Shown: positions 1-8,848 of the stretch, one piece after another
Layout: each line of letters starts with the position of its first letter
Numbering within the stretch: position 1 is the first letter of the stretch
From: Micromonospora sp. H61
GTDB taxonomy: Bacteria > Actinomycetota > Actinomycetes > Mycobacteriales > Micromonosporaceae
Direction of reading: 5' to 3'
DNA: 64,000 nt
Assembly: GCF_018070325.1 (NCBI RefSeq)
Contig: NZ_JAGPXY010000032.1
Location: 1 to 64,000 of the forward strand
The notes under the pieces: model-generated
The model's database searches: none
The model's input: the letters and a program-made list of their open reading frames with translations, nothing else
Told to the model about the DNA's origin: nothing
Position numbers and translations under genes: made by a program

Positions 1-1625
1 CCGGCGGCTGTCGCGTCGGCGATGCGGGGGGCGTACCACGACCTGGCCGACCTCGGCGCGACGGTGCTCGCGGTGATCGCCAACCGGGTGACCGGGCCGA
101 TGACGCTGCCCGACCTGCCGGTCCCCGCGTACGCCATCCCGGAGGTGCCGAGCGTGTCCGCGCCGACGGTGGCCGAGGTGGCGGCGGCGCTCGGCGCCAC
201 CCTGCTGGCCGGGGACGACGCCGCGCTCGGTCGCGACGTGCTGGACTTCGTGGTCGGTGCGGCGCACGTGCCGACCCTGCTGGGCCACCTCACCGAGGGC
301 GCCCTGGTGATCACCCCTGGGGACCGGGCCGACCTGCTCGTCGCCGCGAGCGCCGCGCACGTGGCCGGGCAGGTGTCGGTGGCCGGGCTGGTGCTCACCC
401 TCGGCGAGCAGCCCGACCCCAGGGTCATGCGGTTGGTGGAGGGGCTCAACACCGGGTTGGCGGTGCTCTCCGTGCGTCTCGACAGCTACGACACGGTCGC
501 CGCGTCCAGTCGCATCGAGGGCCGGCCCAGCGCGTCCAATCCCCGCAAGGTGGAGGCCGCGCTCGGCGCGTTCGAGCGCTGTGTGGACACCGACGACCTG
601 GCCCGTCGACTGCGGGTCAGCCGGTCGGCACGGGTCACCCCACTGATGTTCGAGAACGAGCTGATCGATCGTGCCCGCTCGAAGCCCCGGCACGTGGTGT
701 TGCCGGAGGGCACCGACGAGCGGATCCTGCGCGCGGCGGAGATCCTGCTACGGCGTGGGGTGGCCGAGCTGACGGTGCTTGGCCGGCCGGACGACATCGC
801 CCGACGCACTCGGGAGCTGGGCATCGACCTCGGCGACGTGCGGGTGGTCGACCCGGGTGCCAGCGAGTGGCGCGACGACTTCGCCGCCGAGTACGCCCGG
901 CTGCGCGCCCACCGGGGCGTCACCGCCGAGTTGGCGCACGACATCGTGGCGCAGCCCAACTACTTCGGCACGCTGATGGTGGCCACCGGCCGCGCCGACG
1001 GCATGGTCTCCGGCGCCACGCACACCACCGCCGCGACCATCCGGCCGGCGTTCGAGATCATCCGTACGCTGCCGGACGTCTCGGTGGCCTCCAGCGTCTT
1101 CTTCATGCTGCTCGCCGACCGGGTGCTGGTCTACGGCGACTGCGCTGTCAACCGCGACCCGGACGCGGCCCAGCTCGCCGACATCGCGATCTCGTCGGCC
1201 GACACCGCCGCCCGGTTCGGCATCGAACCCCGGGTGGCCATGCTGTCGTACTCGACCGGCAGCTCCGGCGCGGGCGCCGACGTGGAGAAGGTCGCCGCGG
1301 CCACCGCGCTGGTCCGGGAGCGCCGGCCCGACCTGCTGGTCGAGGGGCCCATCCAGTACGACGCGGCGATTGACCCGGCGGTGGCGGCCACGAAGCTGCC
1401 CGACAGCCCCGTCGCCGGGCACGCCACTGTCTTCATCTTCCCGGACCTGAACACCGGCAACAACACGTACAAGGCGGTGCAGCGCTCGGCCGGGGCGGTC
1501 GCCGTCGGCCCGGTCATGCAGGGCCTGCGGCGGCCGGTGAACGACCTGTCGCGGGGCGCCACGGTGCCGGACATCGTCAACACCGTGGCGATCACCGCCA
1601 TCCAGGCGGCCACCGAGGAGGCGTC

Positions 1626-1629
<4 letters not shown>
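1..1629 (+). CDS. pta: Phosphate acetyltransferase, C-terminal part (gene runs off the left edge)
   Basis: The enzyme interconverts acetyl-CoA plus phosphate with acetyl phosphate and CoA, the first half of the Pta-AckA acetate pathway in the cytoplasm. The frame is open from base 1, so the true start lies upstream and about 540 codons are visible. The visible part begins in the CobQ/BioD-like N-terminal domain, continues through a DRTGG-type middle domain, and ends with the catalytic PTA/PTB domain of about 325 residues that starts near TPLMFENELIDRAR and VVLPEGTDERILRAAE. Long three-domain Pta proteins of about 700 residues are usual in actinobacteria, so roughly 150 residues are missing. 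The stop codon overlaps the ackA start by four bases (GTGA), so the two are translationally coupled. Confidence 0.95.
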
Positions 1630-2741
<1,112 letters not shown>

Positions 2742-2752
2742 CGCCACTGAGG

Positions 2753-2783
2753 CGCGCACCCCCGGGAGGCCCGAGGGTGCGCG
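2753..2783. terminator. Hairpin after ackA
   Basis: A 9-bp perfect stem (CGCGCACCC paired with GGGTGCGCG) encloses a GC-rich loop. It lies 12 bases after the ackA stop and before the 3' end of the convergent small membrane gene, so it may serve both. There is no U-tract, as is usual in high-GC actinobacteria. Confidence 0.6.
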
Positions 2784-2828
2784 AGTCGGTGGAGCCCGTT
2801 CGGTGCCGGAGCCAGCCAGGCGACTCGA

Positions 2829-3002
2829 TCAGCCGGTCGCCAGCCAGGCCACGAGTGCCACCAGCACCACGACGACCACTGCCGCACCGATGATGAGCGG
2901 CAGGCGGGACGGGGCCTCCGTCGACGCCGCAGTCTCCGGCGTCTGGTTGAAGGCGCGGAACGCCTCGGTGTTGCCGCTGGGGTCCGTGTAGTTCTCAGGC
3001 AT
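2829..3002 (-). CDS. Small single-span membrane protein
   Basis: A 57-residue protein that starts MPENYTDPSGNTEAF and ends with one strong hydrophobic helix (about residues 34-55, LPLIIGAAVVVVVLVALVAWL) and almost no tail. The polar, acidic N-terminal half and C-terminal anchor suggest a tail-anchored or single-pass protein with the N-terminus in the cytoplasm. I do not recognise the family. It converges on ackA across a shared hairpin. The ATG at 3002 is chosen because the in-frame sequence further upstream is arginine- and proline-rich and looks non-coding. Confidence 0.6.
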   Translation of the reverse strand: MPENYTDPSGNTEAFRAFNQTPETAASTEAPSRLPLIIGAAVVVVVLVALVAWLATG

Positions 3003-3176
3003 GTCGGTGACCCTAGCGAAGCTGGCCACGCGGCACCGTCCCCGGCCCGCGGCGTCCCAGGGCTGGACCCGGCCGGCGGAGGGGACCCGACCGGGTGGCG
3101 GGTGCACCCGAGCCGGACGGCGGGGCCGCTACGCCTGCCCGGGCACCTACCGCGGAACGATGGGGCGGGCCGGCTG

Positions 3177-3383
3177 ATGGCCGTACTGGTGACAGCGCTG
3201 CTGGCCGGTTGTGCCCCGGCCACGGCGGTGGCCGGCGGGGCCATCGGGCCGGTGTCGGCGCGTCGGTCGCCCGAGGGGTCGTACGCCGTCGGCGTGCGTA
3301 CCAATCCCAACGCCGCCTTCCCTCCGCGCCCGCTGGCCGACACCGCACGACGGCGACGCCCGCTCGCCGAACGTGCCGCCTGA
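3177..3383 (+). pseudogene. Truncated lipoprotein, apparent 5' remnant of a paralogue of the next gene
   Basis: The short frame begins MAVLVTALLAGCAPATAVAG, a lipoprotein signal with a perfect LAGC lipobox. About 25 residues later it has SYAVGVRTNPN, then turns into low-complexity arginine-rich sequence and stops after 68 codons. The following gene is also a lipoprotein and has FAVGVRQLKLN at the matching place before its hydrolase domain. I infer a tandem duplicate that lost its catalytic part. A genuine small lipoprotein cannot be excluded. Confidence 0.35.
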
Positions 3384-3471
3384 CACCGGGCGCGCGGCGC
3401 TGGGTGAGTCGACGGGCACACCGCGTCGAAGTCCACCGGGCACGTCAGCGGGGCAAGGCACAATCGGATTC

Positions 3472-4437
3472 ATGCCACGTCGCCTCACCCCCGCCCTGCT
3501 GGCCAGCGCCGTGCTCATGGCCGGTCTGGTCGGCTGCTCGGCGGACGCCAGGAAGACCGAGGGTCAGCAGGCGCCCGTCGAACCACCACCCGCCGCCACG
3601 CCGACACCGCAGGTCCCCGCCGGCAAGGCGCCGCAGCGCGCCTTCGCGGTCGGCGTACGCCAGCTCAAGCTGAACCGGGATGGCCGGGCGCTGCCGACGA
3701 CGCTCTGGTACCCGGCGGCCGGGCAGTCCGGCGGCGCGGCCAAGCGGGCGGCGACGGCGGTGGAGGGCCGGTTCCCGGTGGTGATGTTCAGTCACGGCCT
3801 GGGTGGGCGACCGGACGACTACGCCACGCTGCTGACCCGCTGGGCGGCTGCGGGTTTCGTGGTGGCCGCGCCGACGTTCCCGCACACCTCGCGGGGCGCG
3901 GACAACAACGTCCTCGACGTGCTCAACCAGCCCGCCGACGTGTCGTACGCGTTGGACCAGGTGCTGGCGTTGGACGGCAAGGCCGGCGACGCGTTGCGCG
4001 GCCGGTTGGACGGCGAGCGGGTGGCCGCGGCCGGGCACTCCGCGGGCGGGGTGACCACCATCGGCCTGTTCACAGCGAGCCGGGACGAGCGGCTGGACGC
4101 GGGTGTGGTGTTCGCGGGCACGGCGCTCGGCGTGGGCACCGCGTTCGCCGGTGCGGCCGCACCGCAGCTGTTCGTGCACGGCGAGTTGGACGAGGTGGTC
4201 GAGTACGCGGCGGGCAGGGCCGCGTACGACAAGGTGCCCTGGCCGAAGGCGATGCTGAGCCTGCCCAAGGGCGACCACGGGCGGGCGTTGCTCAGCGACG
4301 GCGCGACGTTGCGGGTCGTCTCCGACACGTCTGTTGAGTTCCTGCGCTGGTCGCTCTACGGCGACGCCGACGCCAGGAAGCGCATCCCCACCGACGCGAC
4401 GCGCGGCGACATCGCCACCTTCGACGACCACCTCTGA
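3472..4437 (+). CDS. Alpha/beta-hydrolase lipoprotein, esterase/acetylhydrolase-like
   Basis: A 321-residue secreted, lipid-anchored hydrolase of the dienelactone/PAF-acetylhydrolase-like group. The signal peptide MPRRLTPALLASAVLMAGLVGC ends in an LVGC lipobox with Cys22 as the acylation site, followed by a Pro/Ala-rich linker. The fold shows an oxyanion strand VVMFSHGLGG, the nucleophile elbow GHSAGG with Ser190, acid Asp240 (GELDEV) and His269 (KGDHGR), so the triad looks intact. Substrate unknown; an ester is likely. The start has no Shine-Dalgarno, but a CACAAT hexamer lies seven bases before the ATG, suggesting leaderless translation. Confidence 0.85.
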   Translation: MPRRLTPALLASAVLMAGLVGCSADARKTEGQQAPVEPPPAATPTPQVPAGKAPQRAFAVGVRQLKLNRDGRALPTTLWYPAAGQSGGAAKRAATAVEGRFPVVMFSHGLGGRPDDYATLLTRWAAAGFVVAAPTFPHTSRGADNNVLDVLNQPADVSYALDQVLALDGKAGDALRGRLDGERVAAAGHSAGGVTTIGLFTASRDERLDAGVVFAGTALGVGTAFAGAAAPQLFVHGELDEVVEYAAGRAAYDKVPWPKAMLSLPKGDHGRALLSDGATLRVVSDTSVEFLRWSLYGDADARKRIPTDATRGDIATFDDHL

Positions 4438-4470
4438 GGCCCGCCCGCGCCGTGCGCCTTCGCCGCTCCG

Positions 4471-4560
4471 GCCGCCGCAAGATCGTGCAGTGACCAGGAA
4501 GTAGTGGCCTCCCACGACGCGGAGGCCACTACTTCCATGATGTTGCGCGATCTAGCGGCG
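4471..4560. repeat. Nested intergenic inverted repeat (GATCTTGC-family palindrome, copy 1)
   Basis: The inner arms are a perfect 16-bp inverted repeat, GGAAGTAGTGGCCTCC at 4497-4512 and its complement at 4521-4536, with an 8-base loop. Imperfect outer arms at 4471-4489 (containing GCAAGATCG) and about 4542-4559 (containing CGATCT) extend it. It lies between two convergent genes and could act as a bidirectional terminator. It shares terminal sequence with the palindromes at 21050 and 38573. Confidence 0.6.
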
Positions 4561-4610
4561 TGGGGCCCAGGCCCGGCGGCGCGGCGCGGCGATGCAGCGC
4601 GCGGTGCGCG

Positions 4611-5564
4611 TCAGGCGGTGTGGTCGATGACGACCTTGCCGAAGGCGTCGCCGGAGTGCAGTCGGGCGAAGGCGTCCTCGACCCGGCTGAACGGGATGAC
4701 GCTGTCCACCACCGGGCGCACCTCGTTGTCCGAGCAGAACGCCAGCAGCTCGTACAGCTCGCCGGGCGTGCCCATCGAGGTGCCCAGGATCTCCAGCTGC
4801 ATGGCGAAGACCCGGCGCAGGTTGACCGACGGCTCGTGCCCGGCGGTCGCGCCGGAGACCACGATCCGGGCCATCGGCGCGGCCGACTTCAGCGAGTGGT
4901 CGAAGGTGGCCGCGCCGACCGTCTCGATCACCACGTCCACCCGCTCCGGCAGCCGGGCACCGGGCTCCACGGCGATGGCGCCGAGGGCCGAGATCCGGTC
5001 CCGCTTGACGGCGTCGCGGCTGGTCGCGTACACCCGCTTGCCCATCGCGACGGCGAGCGCGACGGCCGCGGTGGCCACGCCGCCGCCCGCACCCTGGACC
5101 AGCACGCTGTCGGCGTCCGCGACGCGGCCCTTGGTGGTCAGCATCCGCCACGCGGTCAGCCAGGCCGTGGGCAGGCACGCCGCGTCGGTAGCCGCCATGC
5201 CGTCGGGCAGCGGGATCAGATTCGACCGGGGTACGGCCACCCGCTCGGCGAGCGTCCCGGCAAAGTGCTCGGAGAGGATGGAAACCCCGCGCGGGTCACC
5301 CGGCGTGACGACCACCGGGTACACGACCACCGGGCGCCCCTCCGGGTCCAGCCCGACCGCGTCGCAGCCGAGGATCATCGGCAGCTGGGCCTCGGTGAGA
5401 CCCACCCCACGCAGCGACCAGAGGTCGTGGTGGTTGAGCGAGGTGGCCCGCAACTGCACGGTCACCCAGTCGTCGGCCGGAGGGGTCGGCTCGGGCCGCT
5501 CGCCGACGGTGAGCGCGGCGAGCGGATCGGCGTCGTCGAAACGGGAGGCAAAGGCAGCACGCAT
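4611..5564 (-). CDS. Zinc-type medium-chain dehydrogenase/reductase (quinone oxidoreductase-like)
   Basis: A 317-residue cytoplasmic MDR-family oxidoreductase. Residues 1-125 form the GroES-like domain, with SLNHHDLWSLRG and LGCDAVG. The Rossmann domain follows, with the nucleotide-binding stretch VQGAGGGVATAAV and a basic SRDAVKRD segment that would suit NADPH. Family members reduce quinones, enones or alcohols; the substrate cannot be read from the sequence. The structural-zinc cysteines are absent, as in quinone oxidoreductases. The ATG at 5564 gives the usual MRAAFASRF start; a GTG three codons upstream is the alternative. An 8-bp palindrome lies about 20 bases upstream. Confidence 0.85.
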   Translation of the reverse strand: MRAAFASRFDDADPLAALTVGERPEPTPPADDWVTVQLRATSLNHHDLWSLRGVGLTEAQLPMILGCDAVGLDPEGRPVVVYPVVVTPGDPRGVSILSEHFAGTLAERVAVPRSNLIPLPDGMAATDAACLPTAWLTAWRMLTTKGRVADADSVLVQGAGGGVATAAVALAVAMGKRVYATSRDAVKRDRISALGAIAVEPGARLPERVDVVIETVGAATFDHSLKSAAPMARIVVSGATAGHEPSVNLRRVFAMQLEILGTSMGTPGELYELLAFCSDNEVRPVVDSVIPFSRVEDAFARLHSGDAFGKVVIDHTA

Positions 5565-5584
5565 GATCGGCACGGTAACAAGCT

Positions 5585-5592
5585 GAGCGCTC
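5585..5592 (-). promoter_or_regulatory. Palindrome upstream of the MDR gene, possible TetR-type operator
   Basis: GAGCGCTC, set in the context CTGAGCGCTCGTTAA, lies 20 bases before the start of the oxidoreductase. Its size and position fit a repressor site overlapping the promoter. No regulator gene is adjacent, so this is tentative. Confidence 0.25.
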
Positions 5593-5612
5593 GTTAAGAA
5601 GCCGTGCGCGCA

Positions 5613-5639
5613 GGCCGACGGCGCAGCGCGCCGCCGGCC
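5613..5639 (-). terminator. Hairpin after the malic enzyme gene
   Basis: A 12-bp stem with one mismatch (GGCCGACGGCGC against GCGCCGCCGGCC) and a 3-base loop begins 12 bases beyond the malic enzyme stop. It is strong enough for intrinsic termination, without a U-tract. Confidence 0.6.
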
Positions 5640-5650
5640 GACGCGTGCGC

Positions 5651-6829
5651 CTAGCGACGGGCGACGCCGTCGCGGCGGGCGGCTTCGGCGACCGCCTCGG
5701 CCACGGCCGGCGCGACGCGCGGGTCGAGCGGGGACGGAACGATCGCGTCGGCGGTCAGGGACTCGGCCACCACACCCGCGATGGCGTCCGCGGCGGCGAC
5801 CTTCATCGCCTCGGTGATCCGGGTGGCACCGGCGTCCAGCGCGCCGCGGAACACACCGGGGAACGCCAGCACGTTGTTGATCTGGTTGGGGTAGTCGCTG
5901 CGCCCGGTGGCGACCACCGCGACGTGCCGGGCGGCCACCTCGGGGTGCACCTCGGGGGTCGGGTTCGCCAGCGCGAACACGATCCCGCCGGGTGCCATCC
6001 CGGCCACCGCGGCCTCGGGGATCTGCCCGCCGGAGACCCCGACCAGCACGTCCGCGTCGCGCAACGCCTCGGTGATGTCGCCCTGGCGGCCGTCGGCGTT
6101 GGTGCTCGCCGCCAGCTCGGCCTTGGTGCCGGTCAGCTCGGTGCGGTGCCGGCCGATGATCCCCTTGGAGTCACAGACCACCACCTGGTCGGGGTTGACG
6201 CCCCCGGCGATCAGCATCTTCGTCACGGCCACGCCGGCCGCGCCCGCGCCGCTCACCGCCACCCGCAGGTCACCGAGCTTGCGGTCGAGCAACATCGCGG
6301 CGTTGCGCAGCGCGGCAAGCACCACGATGGCGGTGCCGTGCTGGTCGTCGTGGAAGACCGGGATGTCCAGCGCCTCGTCGAGCCGACGCTCGATCTCGAA
6401 GCAACGCGGCGCGCTGATGTCCTCCAGGTTGATCCCACCGAACGAGGGCGCCAGCGCCCGCACCACCGCGACGATCTCGTCCACGTCCTGGGTGTCCAGG
6501 CACACCGGCACCGCGTCCACCCCGGCGAACTGCTTGAACAGCACCGCCTTGCCCTCCATCACCGGCAGCGCGGCCCGGGGACCGATGTTGCCCAGCCCGA
6601 GCACCGCCGAGCCGTCGGTGACCACCGCGACCGTGTGCGACACCCAGGTGTAGTCGTCCACCAGGGCCGGGTCGGCGGCGATCGCCTCACACACCCGGGC
6701 CACCCCCGGGGTGTACGCCAGGGAGAGGTCCTCCCGGCTGGTGAGCGGCACGGTCGAGGTGACGGCCATCTTGCCGCCCCGGTGCAGTAGGAAGACGGGA
6801 TCAGCGGGGTCCACGGTGGACGAAGACAT
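5651..6829 (-). CDS. NAD(P)-dependent malic enzyme
   Basis: Oxidative decarboxylation of malate to pyruvate and CO2 with NAD(P)H production, linking the TCA cycle to pyruvate and supplying reductant. The 392-residue protein is the short bacterial single-domain type (no phosphotransacetylase fusion). It shows the N-terminal LSLAYTPGVA, the VVTDGSAVLGLGNIGP stretch, the metal/substrate motif FHDDQHGTAIV and an NAD-binding GAGAAGVAV. The ATG at 6829 has GGAG about ten bases upstream and gives the typical MSSSTVDPADPVF start; in-frame sequence further upstream is atypical and left out. Confidence 0.92.
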   Translation of the reverse strand: MSSSTVDPADPVFLLHRGGKMAVTSTVPLTSREDLSLAYTPGVARVCEAIAADPALVDDYTWVSHTVAVVTDGSAVLGLGNIGPRAALPVMEGKAVLFKQFAGVDAVPVCLDTQDVDEIVAVVRALAPSFGGINLEDISAPRCFEIERRLDEALDIPVFHDDQHGTAIVVLAALRNAAMLLDRKLGDLRVAVSGAGAAGVAVTKMLIAGGVNPDQVVVCDSKGIIGRHRTELTGTKAELAASTNADGRQGDITEALRDADVLVGVSGGQIPEAAVAGMAPGGIVFALANPTPEVHPEVAARHVAVVATGRSDYPNQINNVLAFPGVFRGALDAGATRITEAMKVAAADAIAGVVAESLTADAIVPSPLDPRVAPAVAEAVAEAARRDGVARR

Positions 6830-6974
6830 GGTGGTGACTCCAGGATCTGTCGAGCAGATGTGAGGCGGCCGGCCCCGCCGCAAGGTGGGCGGCGAGCGGT
6901 GGCACGCGGTGCGGGGGGTCACCCGGGCACTTTCCGAGCATAGTGTCGGCACCACCCCTCGGATGTGAGCAGGG

Positions 6975-7325
6975 TCATAACTGACGACGAGGCACCCGTC
7001 CGGGGCGCGGCCAGTAGCGGGCCACCACCCGTCCTCGTACGTCGGCCACCCCGTACGCCCGGGAGTCATCGGTGATCAGGTCATTGTCGCCACGCAGCCA
7101 CCAGCCGCCGTCCTGCGGCCGGACCGCACGCTTCACCACCAGCAGATCGGGCCGGGTCCGGAAGACCGCGACCACCACGTCGCCGGCGCGGATCGGGCGG
7201 CCACCGGGACGAACCAGCACCGCGTCACCGTGCCGCAGGGTCGGCGCCATGGACGGGCCGGTCACCAGAACGGCGGTCAGCGGCCCGCGCAACCGCGGCA
7301 CCTCAGCCGGGTGATCGGCGGCCAC
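6975..7325 (-). CDS. sodX: Nickel superoxide dismutase maturation protease
   Basis: A small S26/S24-type signal peptidase-like serine protease that removes the leader of the nickel SOD precursor so the new N-terminal histidine can bind nickel. The 116-residue protein contains the nucleophile motif TGPSMAPTL (Ser25) and the general-base lysine in LLVVKRAV (Lys65), followed by GDNxxxSxDSR-like GDNDLITDDSRAYG. It has no membrane segment, in keeping with a cytoplasmic processing enzyme. GTG at 7325 is preferred because a GGAGG lies eight bases upstream; GTGs at 7334 and 7340 are less well spaced. It is divergent from sodN, the usual partner. Confidence 0.9.
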   Translation of the reverse strand: MAADHPAEVPRLRGPLTAVLVTGPSMAPTLRHGDAVLVRPGGRPIRAGDVVVAVFRTRPDLLVVKRAVRPQDGGWWLRGDNDLITDDSRAYGVADVRGRVVARYWPRPGRVPRRQL

Positions 7326-7339
7326 TGGTTTCACCTCCA

Positions 7340-7390
7340 CCCCGTTCGGGGAGCATTCCCAGGAGTAATGTCGCCTTTGATCATCGCAAA
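7340..7390. promoter_or_regulatory. Shared sodX-sodN control region with candidate Nur-like site
   Basis: The 84 bases between sodX and sodN hold a short palindrome CCCCG-TT-CGGGG (7340-7351). They also hold TTTGA-TCATC-GCAAA (7376-7390), an imperfect inverted repeat resembling the TTGCAA-N5-TTGCAA pattern of the nickel repressor Nur described in Streptomyces. The second lies 20 bases before the sodN start, where it could block transcription. Assignment is by similarity of form only. Confidence 0.35.
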
Positions 7391-7409
7391 CTTCCCATGG
7401 AGGATCCCG

Positions 7410-7814
7410 ATGCGACTTCCGCGCATCCTTGCGCCCCGCGTCACCGCGAGCGCTCACTGCGACCTGCCGTGCGGTGTCTACGACCCGGCTCAGGCCCGGA
7501 TCGAGGCCGAATCGGTCAAAATGATCTGCGAGAAGTACCAGGCGAACACCGACCCGGAGTTCCGCACCCGCGCCGTCATCATCAAGGAGCAGCGCGCCGA
7601 GCTGGTCAAGCACCACCTCTGGGTGCTGTGGACGGACTACTTCAAGCCGCCGCACTTCGAGAAGTACCCGAACCTGCACAGCCTGTTCAACGAGGCCACC
7701 AAGCTCGCCGGCGCCGGTGGCGTCAAGGGCAGCCTCGACCCGGCCACCGCCGACAAGCTGCTCGCGAAGATCGACGAGATCTCGAAGATCTTCTGGGAGA
7801 CCAAGAAGGCGTGA
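7410..7814 (+). CDS. sodN: Nickel superoxide dismutase
   Basis: Dismutes superoxide to oxygen and hydrogen peroxide using one Ni per subunit in a homohexamer of four-helix bundles, in the cytoplasm. The 134-residue precursor has a 15-residue leader (MRLPRILAPRVTASA) followed by the nickel hook HCDLPCGVYDP. His16, Cys17 and Cys21 of the precursor become His1, Cys2 and Cys6 after SodX cleavage. The ATG at 7410 has a GGAGG at 7399-7403. The stop overlaps the GTG of the following acetyltransferase gene (GTGA), so that gene is probably co-transcribed. Confidence 0.97.
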   Translation: MRLPRILAPRVTASAHCDLPCGVYDPAQARIEAESVKMICEKYQANTDPEFRTRAVIIKEQRAELVKHHLWVLWTDYFKPPHFEKYPNLHSLFNEATKLAGAGGVKGSLDPATADKLLAKIDEISKIFWETKKA

Positions 7815-8386
7815 CCTCCCCGGTCATCCCGACGATCCGGCCGGCACGTCCCGAGGACGTGCCGGCCGTCGTCGCCATGGTGCACGAGTTGGCCGAGTAC
7901 GAGCGTGCCGCGGAGCAGTGCCACCTCACCACCGAGCAACTGACCTCGGCGCTATTTGCGAGTGCTCCAGGTCGCGGCGTGGCGTCAGACGCGCCGAGCT
8001 GGAGCAGTCGTCCGTCCGCTCCAGCGCTCTTCGGTCACGTCGCGGTGGACGCGCACGACGAGCCGGTCGGCTTCGCGCTGTGGTTCCTCAACTTCTCCAC
8101 CTGGGCCGGCGTGCACGGCATCCACCTGGAGGACCTCTACGTCCGGCCGGCCGCCCGGGGCACCGGAGCCGGTCGGCTGCTGCTCGCCGCGCTGGCCGAC
8201 ATCTGCGTACGACGCGGCTACCAGCGGCTGGAGTGGTGGATGATCGACTGGAATCCGGCCGCCGGCTTCTACGCCTCGATCGGCGCCGAACAGATGAGCG
8301 AGTGGGTTCCCTACCGACTCAGCGGCCCCGCGCTCCGCGAGTTGGCCGAGCACGCCACCACCGCCGGCACGCGTACGGACGACTGA
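7811..8386 (+). CDS. GNAT-family N-acetyltransferase (diamine-acetyltransferase-like)
   Basis: Transfers an acetyl group from acetyl-CoA to an amine. The 191-residue protein has a GNAT fold with the acetyl-CoA motif A around LEDLYVRPAARGTGAGRLLL and motif B at RLEWWMIDWNPAAGFYASIGA. The arrangement resembles spermidine/diamine acetyltransferases. About 25 residues near positions 47-71 (ASAPGRGVASDAPSWSS and on) look like a low-complexity insertion between two halves that would join as ALF-GHVAV; see the repeat at 7949. The GTG start overlaps the sodN stop, so it is probably translated with sodN. Confidence 0.85.
   Translation: MTSPVIPTIRPARPEDVPAVVAMVHELAEYERAAEQCHLTTEQLTSALFASAPGRGVASDAPSWSSRPSAPALFGHVAVDAHDEPVGFALWFLNFSTWAGVHGIHLEDLYVRPAARGTGAGRLLLAALADICVRRGYQRLEWWMIDWNPAAGFYASIGAEQMSEWVPYRLSGPALRELAEHATTAGTRTDD
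7949..8023 (+). repeat. 75-bp in-frame insert in the GNAT gene, with inner palindrome and imperfect flanking repeat
   Basis: GCGCTATTT at 7949 and GCGCTCTTC at 8024 look like diverged copies of one target. Between their starts lie exactly 75 bases, or 25 codons. The insert contains TGCTCCAG (7963-7970) and its complement CTGGAGCA (7999-8006). It keeps the reading frame and replaces an expected short loop of the acetyltransferase. This fits an old insertion of a small palindromic element tolerated within a protein. Confidence 0.4.
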
Positions 8387-8418
8387 CCGGGTAGAGTCCC
8401 CGACCGGGGGGATGAGGC

Positions 8419-8826
8419 GTGACTCAACTGACTGGCCAGCCAGCGACCGACGACGACGTGGTGCACCTCACGGTGCCTGCCGACGGCGGTTACCTCGGCG
8501 TGCTCCGCACCGCCACCGCCGGTCTCGCTGCCCGGCTGCAGTTCGCGCTCGACGAGATCGAGGATCTACGGATCGCTGTCGACGAGGCGTGCGCCATGCT
8601 GCTCGCCATCGCCACCCGCGACGCCGAGTTGGAGTGCCGCTTCGCGGTCACCGAGGACGCGCTGACCGTCGAGGTGACGGTGCCGACCGTGCGCGGTGCC
8701 ACCCTGCCCGGCGAGTCGTCCTTCGCCTGGAAGGTGCTCACCGCGCTGACCACCTCGGCGTCCGCCACCTCCGCCGACGATCGGGCCACTATCGCGCTGC
8801 TCACCCGCCGCTCCGGCGGCTACTGA
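8419..8826 (+). CDS. RsbW-type anti-sigma factor / HATPase regulator
   Basis: A 135-residue stand-alone GHKL ATPase-like protein of the serine-kinase anti-sigma group. It shows the start VVHLTVPADGGYLGVLRTATAGLAARL, the helix LDEIEDLRIAVDEACAMLL carrying the N-box-like position (Glu/Asp in place of the usual Asn), and a C-terminal strand ATIALLTRR. Such proteins bind SigB/SigF-type sigma factors and are freed by STAS anti-anti-sigma proteins. In many actinobacteria this gene is followed directly by its sigma-factor gene. Here the next gene is a convergent membrane protein, so its partner must lie elsewhere. Start is GTG with an upstream GGGGGGATGAGG. Confidence 0.75.
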   Translation: MTQLTGQPATDDDVVHLTVPADGGYLGVLRTATAGLAARLQFALDEIEDLRIAVDEACAMLLAIATRDAELECRFAVTEDALTVEVTVPTVRGATLPGESSFAWKVLTALTTSASATSADDRATIALLTRRSGGY

Positions 8827-8848
8827 CCGGTTCGACGCACCAGGGCGG

